A stretch of DNA of 64,000 nucleotides from Bacillus testis (GCF_001243895.1 NZ_LN851186.1:641057-705056), one strand, 5' to 3'. Shown: positions 10,026-18,449, counted from the first letter of the stretch. The notes: generated by a model from the sequence alone, not told the origin. Program-made: numbers and translations.

Positions 10026-10802
10026 GTGCTCCATTATCAGACATACCACTTGAATGAGAATAAACCATGGATTACATTGATCCAGGGAGCAGAAGGCGAT
10101 TCATCTATTTGGTTCAAGCAATTGAAGGAGTATAGGAAGCATTATAATGTGCTGCTGATTGATCTGCACGGCCAGGACGAATCAAATTTGGATACGCTTG
10201 CAAAGGAAGTCTTAAAGGTCTTAGATGTCCTACAAATAGAGCGTTCACATTTTATAGGCATCTCACTGGGGACTGTGGTTATCCAATGTATAGCTAATCT
10301 AGAGGCGGATCGTGTCGAGACAATGGTCCTCGGCGGTGCTATTACGACACTAAATATGCGCACCAAACTTTGTCTGTCATTAGGGCGCTTGGCCAACCAA
10401 TTTGTCCCCTTTAAATGGATCTACCGGTCGTTTGCCTGGATAGTCATGCCACTCGCGAATCAAAAAGAAGCCCGACAGTTATTTATCGAGCAGGCAAAAT
10501 CCATACAGCAAAGTGAGTCTATTCAATGGAATGCACTCGCTAAGAATGCTGGTCCTTACCTGAAAAAACTGCAGAAAGAATTCCACAATATCCCGACCTT
10601 ATTCCTCATGGGCGAACAAGATTACCTTTTTCTAGAAGGCGTAGAAGATATCGTTTTGCATACGGGGCACCATGTCACGTTTGATATCATTGACCAGGCG
10701 GGGCATATGTGCAATATTGATCAACCTCAAGCATTTACTAAGCGGAGCATGTCTTTTATTGATTCCTATTGTCAAGAATTAATTTCCATAAAGAGCAGCT
10801 AA
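10026..10802 (+). CDS. Alpha/beta-hydrolase fold protein
   Basis: Probable soluble esterase or related hydrolase of unknown substrate. The 258-residue protein has the nucleophile elbow GISLG (Ser80), an acid in GEQDYLF (Asp199) and a histidine in AGHMCNIDQP (His227), in the order expected for the fold. A lid region at about 115-175 is rich in aromatic and basic residues. The start is GTG at 10026, after GAAAGGGCGG. It stands alone between the terminator of dgkB and a convergent membrane-protein gene, so context does not suggest a substrate. Confidence 0.82.
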   Translation: MLHYQTYHLNENKPWITLIQGAEGDSSIWFKQLKEYRKHYNVLLIDLHGQDESNLDTLAKEVLKVLDVLQIERSHFIGISLGTVVIQCIANLEADRVETMVLGGAITTLNMRTKLCLSLGRLANQFVPFKWIYRSFAWIVMPLANQKEARQLFIEQAKSIQQSESIQWNALAKNAGPYLKKLQKEFHNIPTLFLMGEQDYLFLEGVEDIVLHTGHHVTFDIIDQAGHMCNIDQPQAFTKRSMSFIDSYCQELISIKSS

Positions 10803-10841
10803 AAAAAGATGAATGGCATGTGTTCCATTCATCTTTTTTTA
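10801..10841. terminator. Bidirectional terminator
   Basis: AAAGATGAATGG and CCATTCATCTTT arms with A runs on one side and T runs on the other serve both converging genes. Confidence 0.88.
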
Positions 10842-10845
10842 GCTG

Positions 10846-11217
10846 TTAATAGCGCTTTGGCTTGATGATCAGCGTCACACCATAATAGATCAATCCGGCA
10901 AGGGCCCCGTAGGCAAGGAACCAGACAAAATCTGATCTGAAGTTGCCAAAGTCAGTGTTGAATAGTTGGCCAAATAGATGGCCAATCAAGCCCAAAGCAA
11001 GCCCTGCCACAATATAAAGCACAAATTTGACAATGCCGTTTCGCGGATTCCGTTTTTCGATGAAGATGGAAGCCGGGATGCCGAATACAACAAAAAGAGG
11101 CAGTGACAATAGAGCGACGAGCGGAATATAAGTAAGTTCAGTGAAACCATAAAGCAAGATTGGCAATAATACACTGAATAGAATAGTTGCGACAAGGGCT
11201 GTAAGTATTTTTCTCAT
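10846..11217 (-). CDS. Small four-helix membrane protein
   Basis: Unknown function. The 123-residue protein is almost wholly hydrophobic, with helices at about 4-24, 27-46, 60-80 and 98-117, and a positively charged C-terminus (KPKRY). The ATG at 11217 follows GAAGAGGTG by 6 nt; the frame also opens at a GTG 9 nt upstream, but that codon is part of the ribosome-binding site. It is convergent with the hydrolase gene and shares its terminator. No family was recognised. Confidence 0.75.
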   Translation of the reverse strand: MRKILTALVATILFSVLLPILLYGFTELTYIPLVALLSLPLFVVFGIPASIFIEKRNPRNGIVKFVLYIVAGLALGLIGHLFGQLFNTDFGNFRSDFVWFLAYGALAGLIYYGVTLIIKPKRY

Positions 11218-11417
11218 GCAAAACACCTCTTCCTATGTACCTTAAGTGTACAATAAACCGGAGCAAGCGAATATAGGGTTCTCTTATCTTATACCCCTCA
11301 ATCACCCGGGACATTCCGGCTTCCTTTATTGTCAATCCTGAATGTGGTAAAATCATGCTAGTCTGTAAAAGGAAAGCCTTGAAAATGAGGCATCATATAG
11401 AAAAGGAAGTAGAATAC

Positions 11418-12788
11418 ATGAAGAAAAACGCACCAGTCGCTAAAAATGAACAGCTGACTGTTACATTTGAAGATATGACAACGGACGGAGCTGGCGTAGC
11501 CAAGGTGGATGGTTATCCGTTATTCGTGCCTTACGCATTGCCCGGTGAAAAAGCTATTATCCGTGTAGTAAAAGCCAATAAAGGATATGGCTTTGGCCGC
11601 TTGGAAAAAATCATCGAGCAAAGCTCGGACCGTGTCGATTACCCATGTTCGCTCCATAAAGAATGCGGCGGCGCCCAATTGCTGCATCTAAGCTATGAAG
11701 GACAGCTGAAAGCAAAGGAAAAGCAAGTCCGTGACGCCATGGAACGGATCGGCGGATTAAAGGATGTAAAGGTCCACCACGTCCTTGGCATGGACAACCC
11801 TTGGAAATACCGCAATAAGGTACAGGTGCCGGTAGGCGAAAAGAACGGAAAAATCGTTACTGGATACTACCGCAAGCGCAGCCACGATATCATCGATATG
11901 GAAAACTGCGGCGTCGAATTGTCCATGGACGACAGTATTGTATTGAAAGTCCGGGATATCTGCATCGATAACGGCATTTCCCCGTATGATGAAAAAACAC
12001 ACCGCGGTGTGCTGCGCCATATCATGGTTCGTTGGGCAAAAGAAACGGGCGAAATCATGATTGTGTTGGTAACTCGCACACGCCAGTTGCCGAATAAAGA
12101 TGAAATCGTTAAAGATATCGTCAAAACAATCCCGAATGTGAAAAGCATTGTCCATAATATCAACGTAGAACGCACAAATGTCATTCTTGGCGACCGGTCA
12201 CTGACCATTTACGGAAGCTCGACCATCACAGATTATATAGGCGATGTCAAATTCGCCATTTCGGCCAAATCTTTCTATCAAGTCAACCCATACCAAACGA
12301 AGGTATTATATGACAAAGCGCTTGACTATGCCGGCCTGACAGGAGAAGAAACAGTGATCGATGCTTATTGCGGAATCGGAACCATCTCCCTGTTCCTCGC
12401 CCAAAAAGCGAAGAAAGTATACGGAATCGAAATCGTCAAGGACGCCATCAAAGATGCTGAGCGCAACGCCAAGCTGAATGGCATCCATAACGCTGAGTTC
12501 ATCACAGGAGCGGCTGAGACTGTGATCACCGATTTGTACAAAGAAGGCGTCAAAGCAGATGTAGTCGTGGTCGATCCACCACGCAAAGGCTGTGACGAAG
12601 CATTATTGAACACCATCATTGCCATGAAACCGAAAAAGGTCGTCTATGTATCCTGCAATCCGGGCACATTGGCAAGAGACCTGCGCATACTCGAGGACGG
12701 CGGCTATCAAACGATGGAAGTGCAGCCGGTTGATATGTTCCCGCAAACAACGCATGTTGAAGCGGTCACTTGGTTGGAGTTAGTATAA
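11418..12788 (+). CDS. rlmD: 23S rRNA (uracil-5-)-methyltransferase RlmD/RlmCD family
   Basis: Methylates C5 of uridine in 23S rRNA with S-adenosylmethionine. The 456-residue protein has an N-terminal TRAM domain (about 11-64), a central RNA-recognition part, and a SAM-binding domain with [26 protein letters not shown] and the catalytic cysteine in [12 protein letters not shown]. The iron-sulphur motif is incomplete: Cys77, Cys83 and Cys164 are present but the usual third cysteine (CGGC) is Ala86 (CGGA). The open frame extends to 11355; the ATG at 11418 after AAGGAAGT gives the family length. The last 20 coding bases and the terminator are echoed near 15.9 kb. Confidence 0.93.
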   Translation: MKKNAPVAKNEQLTVTFEDMTTDGAGVAKVDGYPLFVPYALPGEKAIIRVVKANKGYGFGRLEKIIEQSSDRVDYPCSLHKECGGAQLLHLSYEGQLKAKEKQVRDAMERIGGLKDVKVHHVLGMDNPWKYRNKVQVPVGEKNGKIVTGYYRKRSHDIIDMENCGVELSMDDSIVLKVRDICIDNGISPYDEKTHRGVLRHIMVRWAKETGEIMIVLVTRTRQLPNKDEIVKDIVKTIPNVKSIVHNINVERTNVILGDRSLTIYGSSTITDYIGDVKFAISAKSFYQVNPYQTKVLYDKALDYAGLTGEETVIDAYCGIGTISLFLAQKAKKVYGIEIVKDAIKDAERNAKLNGIHNAEFITGAAETVITDLYKEGVKADVVVVDPPRKGCDEALLNTIIAMKPKKVVYVSCNPGTLARDLRILEDGGYQTMEVQPVDMFPQTTHVEAVTWLELV

Positions 12789-12791
12789 ATG

Positions 12792-12834
12792 AAAAAGAAC
12801 GAATTTCCGATGGTGGAATTCGTTCTTTTTTTTT
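12792..12834 (+). terminator. Terminator after rlmD
   Basis: AAGAACGAATT and GAATTCGTTCTT arms followed by nine T. The same arms (ACGAATTC, GAATTCGT) recur near 15.96 kb. The rest of 12835-13085 holds only very short open frames and a CCCCACTTGT/ACAAGGGGGG hairpin near 13.02-13.06 kb, possibly the end of the regulator transcript. Confidence 0.9.
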
Positions 12835-13085
12835 GCGTTCTAAATAGAACCAATAGGAAGATGTAGCATGAGCACCATGTTTTTACGAAAGGCAATGATC
12901 TTTTCATCAACTGCGTGTACATCGCCAGCAAAAGGGCGCCTTCTGGACTTCTTGATTGATTAAATGTTGATTTTTTTGAATTCGGATTAAACTGTTTTTT
13001 CTGTAATGAGGGGAAACCTGTACCCCACTTGTTAAATCGAATACAAGGGGGGTGCGGTTGATGGTGAGAGAATCTTTGCTTGGAT

Positions 13086-13535
13086 TTATTTCTCAGCGGT
13101 TACATTCAGCAGATGTAATAGGCTCATAATGGTTTTGTTTATTTCCCCCAGTTCCTTTTTACTCATACCAGAAGCATTGAATAAAGATTGCGGAACGCAT
13201 GATGCCTTCTCTTGTAACGCTTTGCCTGCTTGCGTAATGTGGATGTTAACAACGCGTTCGTCCACTGTGTCACGATGACGCTCGATGAGACCGGCAGCTT
13301 CCATCCGTTTGAGTAGAGGCGTCAGTGTGCCGGTATCAAGATAAAGTGCTTCACCTAGCTCTTTAATTGTGCGCTGTTCCTTCTCCCATAACGTAACTAA
13401 GACCAAATACTGTGGGTAAGTTAGTTGCAGTTCATCTAGGTAAGGGCGATAAAGTCGTAAAATAGCTCTTGAACAGGCATACAATGAGAAACATAAGTGA
13501 TCCTCTAAATTTAGATTATGTGGGTTGTTCTCCAT
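13086..13535 (-). CDS. OhrR-like peroxide-sensing MarR-family repressor
   Basis: Winged-helix repressor, probably released from DNA when organic peroxides or hypochlorite oxidise its cysteine. The 149-residue protein aligns with B. subtilis OhrR at the key sites: Cys15 (LEDHLCF), Tyr29 and Tyr40 (the pair that holds the reactive Cys), YLDTGTLTPLLKRME in the recognition helix and the wing DTVDERVV. It has two further cysteines, Cys21 and Cys113; Cys113 lies where two-Cys OhrR proteins carry their resolving residue, but this is inference. It is divergent from a haloperoxidase-type hydrolase, not from an ohr gene, with inverted and direct repeats between them. Confidence 0.85.
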   Translation of the reverse strand: MENNPHNLNLEDHLCFSLYACSRAILRLYRPYLDELQLTYPQYLVLVTLWEKEQRTIKELGEALYLDTGTLTPLLKRMEAAGLIERHRDTVDERVVNIHITQAGKALQEKASCVPQSLFNASGMSKKELGEINKTIMSLLHLLNVTAEK

Positions 13536-13592
13536 GATTACACCTCAATCAATAGTATTGTTCTTTAACATCTTACCATGCTTCCGGAGAAA

Positions 13593-13609
13593 AATATATT
13601 TTGCACAAT
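13593..13609. promoter_or_regulatory. Operator-like direct repeat 1
   Basis: AATATATTTTGCACAAT, identical over 17 bp to 13656-13672, in the divergent regulator/hydrolase promoter region. Likely contacted by the MarR/OhrR-type repressor. Confidence 0.55.
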
Positions 13610-13655
13610 TTAATCGTTGACAATATTTTGAAGGGGAGGTAATATAAACATACCG

Positions 13656-13689
13656 AATATATTTTGCACAATACAATTTCGCAAAATAT
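13656..13689. promoter_or_regulatory. Operator-like direct repeat 2 with inverted repeat
   Basis: The second copy of AATATATTTTGCACAAT continues into an inverted repeat, ATATTTTGC (13659-13667) and GCAAAATAT (13681-13689), just ahead of the hydrolase ribosome-binding site. Position and symmetry suit repression of the hydrolase. Confidence 0.6.
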
Positions 13690-13715
13690 AAAATATGAAT
13701 ATGGGGGAATTTAAA

Positions 13716-14570
13716 ATGAGTAATATTACAGTTGGATTTGAAAATGGTGCACCTATTGAACTTCACTTCGAGGATGTAGGATCTGGAAAACCGGTTGTAT
13801 TAATTCATGGTTGGCCACTTAGCGGAAGGTCTTGGGAAAAACAAGTGCCAGTATTAGTGGAGGCTGGTTACCGTGTTATTACGTATGATCGACGTGGATT
13901 CGGGCAGTCCTCACAGCCTTGGAATGGTTATGAGTATGATACATTTGCGGCGGACTTGCACAAACTGATTACTCATTTGGATCTTCAAGACGTGACGTTG
14001 GTTGGATTCTCGATGGGTGGCGGTGAGGTTGCGCGTTATATCGGCACCTATGGAACGGATCGTGTATCAAGAGCCGTATTGGCAGGAGCAGTACCACCAT
14101 ACCTTTACAAGTCTGCAGATAATCCGGACGGCGGATTTGACGATGCCACAATCACAGGCTTACAAGATGGCGTGAAGGCAGATCGAATTGCATTCCTGGA
14201 TAACTTTACAACTAACTTCTTCGCTTCTGGGGATAGAACGGATTTAGTGAGCGAAGAATTCCGATTATACAATCGCGACATTGCAGCATTTGCTTCACCA
14301 AAGGGCACTCTTGACTGTATTGCAGCATTTAGCCAAACAGATTTCCGTGGCGATTTAGATAAGTTTGACGTGCCGACATTGATTCTTCATGGTGATTCAG
14401 ATGCAATCGTTCCGGTTGAAATCAGTGGACAGAAGGCACATGAACGCATTTCTAACAGTCAACTTGTTGTGATTAAAGGAGGTCCGCATGGTTTTAACGT
14501 AACACATGCCGAAGAGTTCAATGCGGAACTTGTTCAATTCTTGAAAACTACTGAATCAATTGCTAAATAA
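13716..14570 (+). CDS. Alpha/beta hydrolase, cofactor-free haloperoxidase type
   Basis: Serine hydrolase of the non-heme chloroperoxidase group. In vitro such enzymes can make peracids; their cell role is usually esterase- or lactonase-like. The 284-residue protein has the oxyanion segment VLIHGWPLSGRSW, the nucleophile in GFSMGGGE, the acid in GDSDAIVP and the histidine in GGPHGFN, with the YDRRGFGQSSQPW signature of this subfamily. The preferred start is ATG 13716, 9 nt after GGGGGAA; the frame opens 21 nt earlier. The divergent OhrR-like regulator and the operators between them suggest induction by oxidants. A short terminator-like hairpin follows. Confidence 0.87.
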   Translation: MSNITVGFENGAPIELHFEDVGSGKPVVLIHGWPLSGRSWEKQVPVLVEAGYRVITYDRRGFGQSSQPWNGYEYDTFAADLHKLITHLDLQDVTLVGFSMGGGEVARYIGTYGTDRVSRAVLAGAVPPYLYKSADNPDGGFDDATITGLQDGVKADRIAFLDNFTTNFFASGDRTDLVSEEFRLYNRDIAAFASPKGTLDCIAAFSQTDFRGDLDKFDVPTLILHGDSDAIVPVEISGQKAHERISNSQLVVIKGGPHGFNVTHAEEFNAELVQFLKTTESIAK

Positions 14571-14589
14571 TTGCTTAACGTAAACAATA

Positions 14590-14611
14590 AAGGCACGCAA
14601 TAGCGTGCCTT
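14590..14611 (+). terminator. Weak terminator after the hydrolase
   Basis: AGGCACGC and GCGTGCCT form an 8-bp stem with a 4-nt loop; only TTC follows, so it may work poorly as an intrinsic terminator. Confidence 0.5.
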
Positions 14612-14866
14612 CAAGTTGTTGAAATAAGAAGTTGGCCATGTGTAAACGCCGACATTTTTTTAGTAAATATCCCATATTGCACAACGAATAGATGGAAATA
14701 AAGCATGATGAAGCTTAACGGGGCTTTCATGTAACAGGAATTAAAAAATGCCTCAATCCCGCTTAGATGAGATATATAATAAAATCTAACTATTCTAAAT
14801 AATTTATTTGTGTTAGTATTAATTAGTAAAAAATACTAAATTTGGAAAACAAATTAAGGAGAGAAC

Positions 14867-15433
14867 ATGAGCAATTTAAACCTTTTAATAGTTAAACACA
14901 GTCAAATGGAAGGGGAACGTATCCTATTACGTCCGGTTTCGCTTGATGATGCTGAAGATATGTATGAATATACATCGGATGAAGAAACGACACGATTTCT
15001 TTATGCACCACATAAAGATTTGAACCAAACTAAAAATCTAATTGCTAATTATTTTATAAAAGAGTCTATCGGCAAATATGCAATTGTTTTAAAAGAAAGC
15101 AATAAAATGGTTGGCGCTATCGAGTTCAGAGTGCATGAATGGAATAAAAGTGGAGAACTAGGTTTTACATTAAATAGACATTTTTGGGGTAATGGCTACA
15201 TGACGGAAGCTGGAAAACTAATACTAGGATTAGCCTTCGATGTACTGGGATTAGAGCGCGTATATGCAGCACATGAGGTTAAGAATAATGCTTCTGGAAA
15301 AGTATTGAGCCGCTTAGGTATGAAATGTGAAGGGATCCTTCGTAAAAGCGAAATGATAAAAGGTGAACTAGTAGATAGTGCATATTACTCCATACTAAAA
15401 GATGAGTATGTAAATTCCGAAAAAAAGGAGTAA
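14867..15433 (+). CDS. GNAT N-acetyltransferase, RimJ/RimL type
   Basis: Transfers an acetyl group from acetyl-CoA to an unknown amine (ribosomal protein N-terminus, antibiotic or metabolite). The 188-residue protein shows the order of this group: LRPVSLDDAEDMYEY near the start, GAIEFRVHEWNKSGELGF, then the CoA loop region HFWGNGYMTEAGKLILG and the closing AAHEVKNNASGKVLSRLGM. The ATG follows AAGGAG by 8 nt. A small membrane-protein gene starts 22 nt downstream, so they are probably co-transcribed. A+T content is higher than in the housekeeping genes around, in keeping with an accessory patch. Confidence 0.88.
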   Translation: MSNLNLLIVKHSQMEGERILLRPVSLDDAEDMYEYTSDEETTRFLYAPHKDLNQTKNLIANYFIKESIGKYAIVLKESNKMVGAIEFRVHEWNKSGELGFTLNRHFWGNGYMTEAGKLILGLAFDVLGLERVYAAHEVKNNASGKVLSRLGMKCEGILRKSEMIKGELVDSAYYSILKDEYVNSEKKE

Positions 15434-15455
15434 TAGATAGGGAGGTGTACGTGAC

Positions 15456-15752
15456 ATGTTCCTGACTACTATCTTACTAATCACTTTAATTATATTGGTC
15501 ATTCCCTTTATTATTTACTTTAAAAATACCGGTAAGAAGGGAAAAATGCCGTTTATTTTCGCATCTTTTATCTATTTAATGATCGCTAGTCCTGTTGTTT
15601 ATGGAGTAATTAATCATAAAATCGTTCAATATGAAGATGCAAATATTGGTTTAGGCATCTCATTTTTTATAACATGGTTTCTTACAATCTGTGCATTTTT
15701 AATCTCGCTCTATATCTTAATTAAAAAGAGAATAAATAATGCACTTAGCTAA
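15456..15752 (+). CDS. Small three-helix membrane protein
   Basis: Unknown function. The 98-residue protein has hydrophobic helices at about 3-23, 31-51 and 66-90, with lysines between the first two and a basic end (KKRIN). The ATG follows GGGAGGTG by 10 nt. It lies 22 nt after the GNAT gene and before a partial copy of the rlmD 3' end. Not recognised; low-G+C codon use like its upstream neighbour. Confidence 0.7.
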   Translation: MFLTTILLITLIILVIPFIIYFKNTGKKGKMPFIFASFIYLMIASPVVYGVINHKIVQYEDANIGLGISFFITWFLTICAFLISLYILIKKRINNALS

Positions 15753-15882
15753 AAAACTTCTGAAGGACTTACTAGTTCCTACGTACTTTCTCAAAAACAA
15801 TGTAGCTTAACGGCGCGTTTGTTGAAGAAAAAAGAATGGATTCCTTCTTAAATAAAAATCGTGTTTCTATAATGAACCCACC

Positions 15883-15989
15883 AACACTTATATGTTCCCT
15901 CATACCCTCTACATATGGTGAAGCGGTCACTTGGTTGGTTATAGTGATTAGTAAAAAACGAATTCTGTTAGTGGAATTCGTTTTTTACT
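15883..15989 (+). repeat. Partial copy of the rlmD 3' end and terminator
   Basis: TGAAGCGGTCACTTGGTTGG at 15919-15938 is identical to the last part of rlmD (12758-12777), and ATATGTTCCC upstream is also shared. A hairpin with ACGAATTC/GAATTCGT arms follows (about 15954-15986), as after rlmD. The segment between, 12.78-15.92 kb, is thus flanked by direct repeats. It can still terminate transcription. The rest of the 15753-16017 gap has no credible gene. Confidence 0.7.
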
Positions 15990-16017
15990 ATGTATGGATC
16001 ACCTTAAGAAGTGGTTA

Positions 16018-16557
16018 TTACTTAAAGTAAGGAACTTTTTTTAACATTACACAAACAGGCACGGCAATTAGAACGCCCAATGCATTTTGTAGGAGATCTC
16101 CAGGTATGGAAGCTAAGGGTGCAATCCAATTACCGTACAGAACTACCTCACCAAAGTAATAAACGGCTACCATAAATGGAATTGAAACAATGGTTGCCGT
16201 TAAATTTAGAGCAAGGCTGGTACCTTTGCGATCATTTGACCAAGCAATTTTACCGACTATGTATCCCTGCAAGCCGCGCGCAAGAATAGTGATAGGTGCC
16301 CAGATTGCCCAACCTCCAAGTAGATCGAATAATCCCATTCCAATTGCACCGGCAAGAGCCCCCTTCTTAGGGCCGAATAAAAGAGAGGCAATAAAAAGCA
16401 TTGCAGTTCCCAGATGAACTAATCCGCCATTTGCGGTGATTGGCAGTTTGATGTTTATAAAGACGGTAGAAACAAAAACAAGTGCAACTAACATGGCGGT
16501 AATAATTAAATCAAGAGTTTGTTGACGTGACTTGGAATAAGTTTGTGTACTTTGCAA
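16018..16557 (-). CDS. ECF transporter S component, probably for a B6 vitamer or related vitamin
   Basis: Membrane-embedded substrate-binding subunit that works with a shared ECF energising module (two ATPases and a T protein, not in this window). The 179-residue protein has about five to six hydrophobic helices and the segment TANGGLVHLGTAMLFIASLL, typical of the riboflavin-type (DUF1393-like) S-component group. It is divergent from a pyridoxine/pyridoxal kinase gene 255 bp away, so import of pyridoxine-type vitamers (PdxU-like) is the best guess. It starts at TTG 16557, 9 nt after AGGAGG. Substrate assignment is inference from context. Confidence 0.8.
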   Translation of the reverse strand: MQSTQTYSKSRQQTLDLIITAMLVALVFVSTVFINIKLPITANGGLVHLGTAMLFIASLLFGPKKGALAGAIGMGLFDLLGGWAIWAPITILARGLQGYIVGKIAWSNDRKGTSLALNLTATIVSIPFMVAVYYFGEVVLYGNWIAPLASIPGDLLQNALGVLIAVPVCVMLKKVPYFK

Positions 16558-16643
16558 ATCAATAAACCTCCTAACAATAGAATGTACGGATTACTTTAGC
16601 AAAAAACTGATATATCAAAAAGGGTCAATTTATTAAAAAACGA

Positions 16644-16715
16644 TGGGGTCAGATTGCCCCGTTCTAACTGGCGCTAAAACTCCCGTTTCCATTATGGAAC
16701 AAGAGAACTGCGAGA
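16644..16715 (+). repeat. Degenerate copy of the dispersed intergenic repeat
   Basis: A GGGGTCAGATTGCCCC hairpin followed by GTTCTAACTGGCGCTAAAACTCCCG matches the hairpin plus ATTCTTACTGGCGCTTGATCTCCC order of the full copies at 7.4 and 31.5 kb; the 3' half differs. Confidence 0.5.
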
Positions 16716-16812
16716 AGATTTAGTGAGCACTTAAATATGGCCATTTTCTTCATTTTTTCATTCATGGTAATATGAAAAAAGTGTAAGTTGGATAGATTTT
16801 ATGGAGGTTATT

Positions 16813-17661
16813 ATGAAAAAAGTCGCTGTCATACAGGATTTATCATCCTTTGGAAAATGTTCATTAACAGCCGCGATTCCGGTTCTTTCGGTTATGGGGG
16901 TGCAGGCATGCCCTTTACCGACTGCTATATTATCAGCACAGACAGGGTTTCCAAGTTTCTTTTGTGAAGATTTCACATCTAAAATGCACTATTTCGAAGA
17001 GGAATGGAGCAAGCTTCAGGTAACCTTTGATGGGATCTACACTGGCTTTGTAACTGGCCGAGAGCAGATTGATCATATTTTTCGTTTTTTAGATAGATTT
17101 CATACAAAAGAAACTGTTTTGCTTGTTGACCCGGTAATGGGGGACGCAGGGGAAGCCTATAAACTTTTTACGGAAGATTTACTAGTGCGAATGAGAGAGC
17201 TGGTGAAATGTGCAGATGTGATTACACCGAATGTAACGGAGTGCTGCCTATTAACCGGATTATCTTATGAAAAACTACATAGTTATTCAGATGAAAGAGA
17301 TTTTATTAAAGCATTAGAAGAAGCAGGCAAGACATTGCAACAAGAAACGAAAGCTAAGGTAATCATTACTGGCGTAAATCCGCCGTCAGCACATACCAAT
17401 CAACAGTTGATCGGCAATATGTATGTGGATGGGAATAAAACCTTGTATAGCGCAATGCCGTATAATGGTGAAGGCTATTCTGGCACAGGTGATTTATTCG
17501 CCTCTGTCATAATGGGAAGCCTAATGCGGGGAGACGATCTAGAAAAGTCTATCCGGCTTGCGGAGGAATTTCTGGCCAAAGCCATTGCGGATACATCCTT
17601 GGAGCAAATTCCTCAAAGAGAGGGAGTCAACTTCGAAACGTTTTTGGGAATGTTATTATAA
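16813..17661 (+). CDS. pdxK: Pyridoxine/pyridoxal/pyridoxamine kinase
   Basis: Phosphorylates B6 vitamers with ATP in the salvage route to pyridoxal-5'-phosphate. The 282-residue protein belongs to the PdxK/PdxY branch of the ribokinase fold: it opens VAVIQDLSSFGKCSL, has LVDPVMGDAGEAY for the metal and phosphate site, VITPNVTECCLLTG, and the catalytic GYSGTGDLFAS motif. The ATG at 16813 follows ATGGAGG. The divergent S-component gene suggests uptake and phosphorylation of the same vitamin. A nucleotidyltransferase-like gene starts 23 nt downstream. The enzyme could also act on hydroxymethylpyrimidine, which some relatives do. Confidence 0.88.
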   Translation: MKKVAVIQDLSSFGKCSLTAAIPVLSVMGVQACPLPTAILSAQTGFPSFFCEDFTSKMHYFEEEWSKLQVTFDGIYTGFVTGREQIDHIFRFLDRFHTKETVLLVDPVMGDAGEAYKLFTEDLLVRMRELVKCADVITPNVTECCLLTGLSYEKLHSYSDERDFIKALEEAGKTLQQETKAKVIITGVNPPSAHTNQQLIGNMYVDGNKTLYSAMPYNGEGYSGTGDLFASVIMGSLMRGDDLEKSIRLAEEFLAKAIADTSLEQIPQREGVNFETFLGMLL

Positions 17662-17684
17662 CCTTAATTTTTGGAGTAGATTGC

Positions 17685-18215
17685 TTGTTTGATGATATAG
17701 ATTATTTGGCGTTAGGGAATGAAAAACAGATTCTTGCTTATAAAGCCATTAAAAATTTGGGAATCATGGAAAGCTTGGCCGAATATAATCCCGTTCTTTG
17801 CGGTACAATCCCGATTGGAATAGACATTGCCGGGTCCGACTTGGATCTAATCATGGAGGTTTCCGATTTCGAGAGATTTATGGAGAAAGTAGAAATGCTA
17901 TATGGCAATAAAGAAAATTTTAAAATAAAGAGACTTTTAATCAGAGAAGTCCCGGTTGTCAAAGTAAATTTCATTTTTGAAGGATTCGAATTTGAATTAT
18001 TTGGCCAACCTCAGCCTGTCAAAGAACAATATGCCTATCTTCATATGATGATTGTAAACGCCGTCATGAAGCGGTTCCCTAACATGAGAAATGATGTCAT
18101 ATATCTTAAAAAACAAGGGTATAAAACAGAGCCAGCCTTCTGTAAAGTGTTGGGGTTAAAAGGAGATTCTTATGAGAGTCTGTTGGCTTACGGAAGATAT
18201 ATGGGGATAATATAA
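17685..18215 (+). CDS. DUF4269-like nucleotidyltransferase-fold protein
   Basis: Function unknown. The 176-residue protein has the pattern of a minimal nucleotidyltransferase active site: CGTIPIGIDIAGSDLDLIM, with the SDLDL acidic pair, then a later acidic strand (FEGFEFELFG). The C-terminal half is helical and conserved (QYAYLHMMIVNAV, KKQGYKTEPAF). This combination matches the DUF4269 family of Bacillus. The start is TTG 17685, 9 nt after GGAG; no ATG gives a comparable N-terminus. It follows pdxK by 23 nt and is probably co-transcribed, but a metabolic link is not evident. A terminator follows at 18264-18295. Confidence 0.78.
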   Translation: MFDDIDYLALGNEKQILAYKAIKNLGIMESLAEYNPVLCGTIPIGIDIAGSDLDLIMEVSDFERFMEKVEMLYGNKENFKIKRLLIREVPVVKVNFIFEGFEFELFGQPQPVKEQYAYLHMMIVNAVMKRFPNMRNDVIYLKKQGYKTEPAFCKVLGLKGDSYESLLAYGRYMGII

Positions 18216-18263
18216 TTCCTTTATTGTAAAGGGAGTACATACTATATTGCATAATCATTGAAA

Positions 18264-18295
18264 AGAACGGTTCCTAAAAAGGTTCCGTTTTTTTT
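18264..18295 (+). terminator. Terminator after the pdxK operon
   Basis: AACGGTTCC and GGTTCCGTT arms (central mismatches) with a run of eight T. Confidence 0.75.
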
Positions 18296-18449
18296 GCTAG
18301 GTCCATACCGAAGCCGCCTATTAAACTGAGAAGACTCTTTTTAGCAAAAAAATTATACAACGGAATGAATTGTAACATCTAAGTAAACGATCATTGATAG
18401 ACAATTGCTTTTCATAAGCCGATAATTTTAAGTAGGAGGTGTGAAAAGT

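Noticed and set aside
12842..12960. Small frames on both strands after rlmD
   Set aside because: Each strand gives a short plausible peptide, but neither has a ribosome-binding site and the minus one begins just after a stop.
15836..16030. Open frame of 64 codons over the rlmD-like remnant
   Set aside because: It only reflects the copied rlmD end and the hairpin; no ribosome-binding site.
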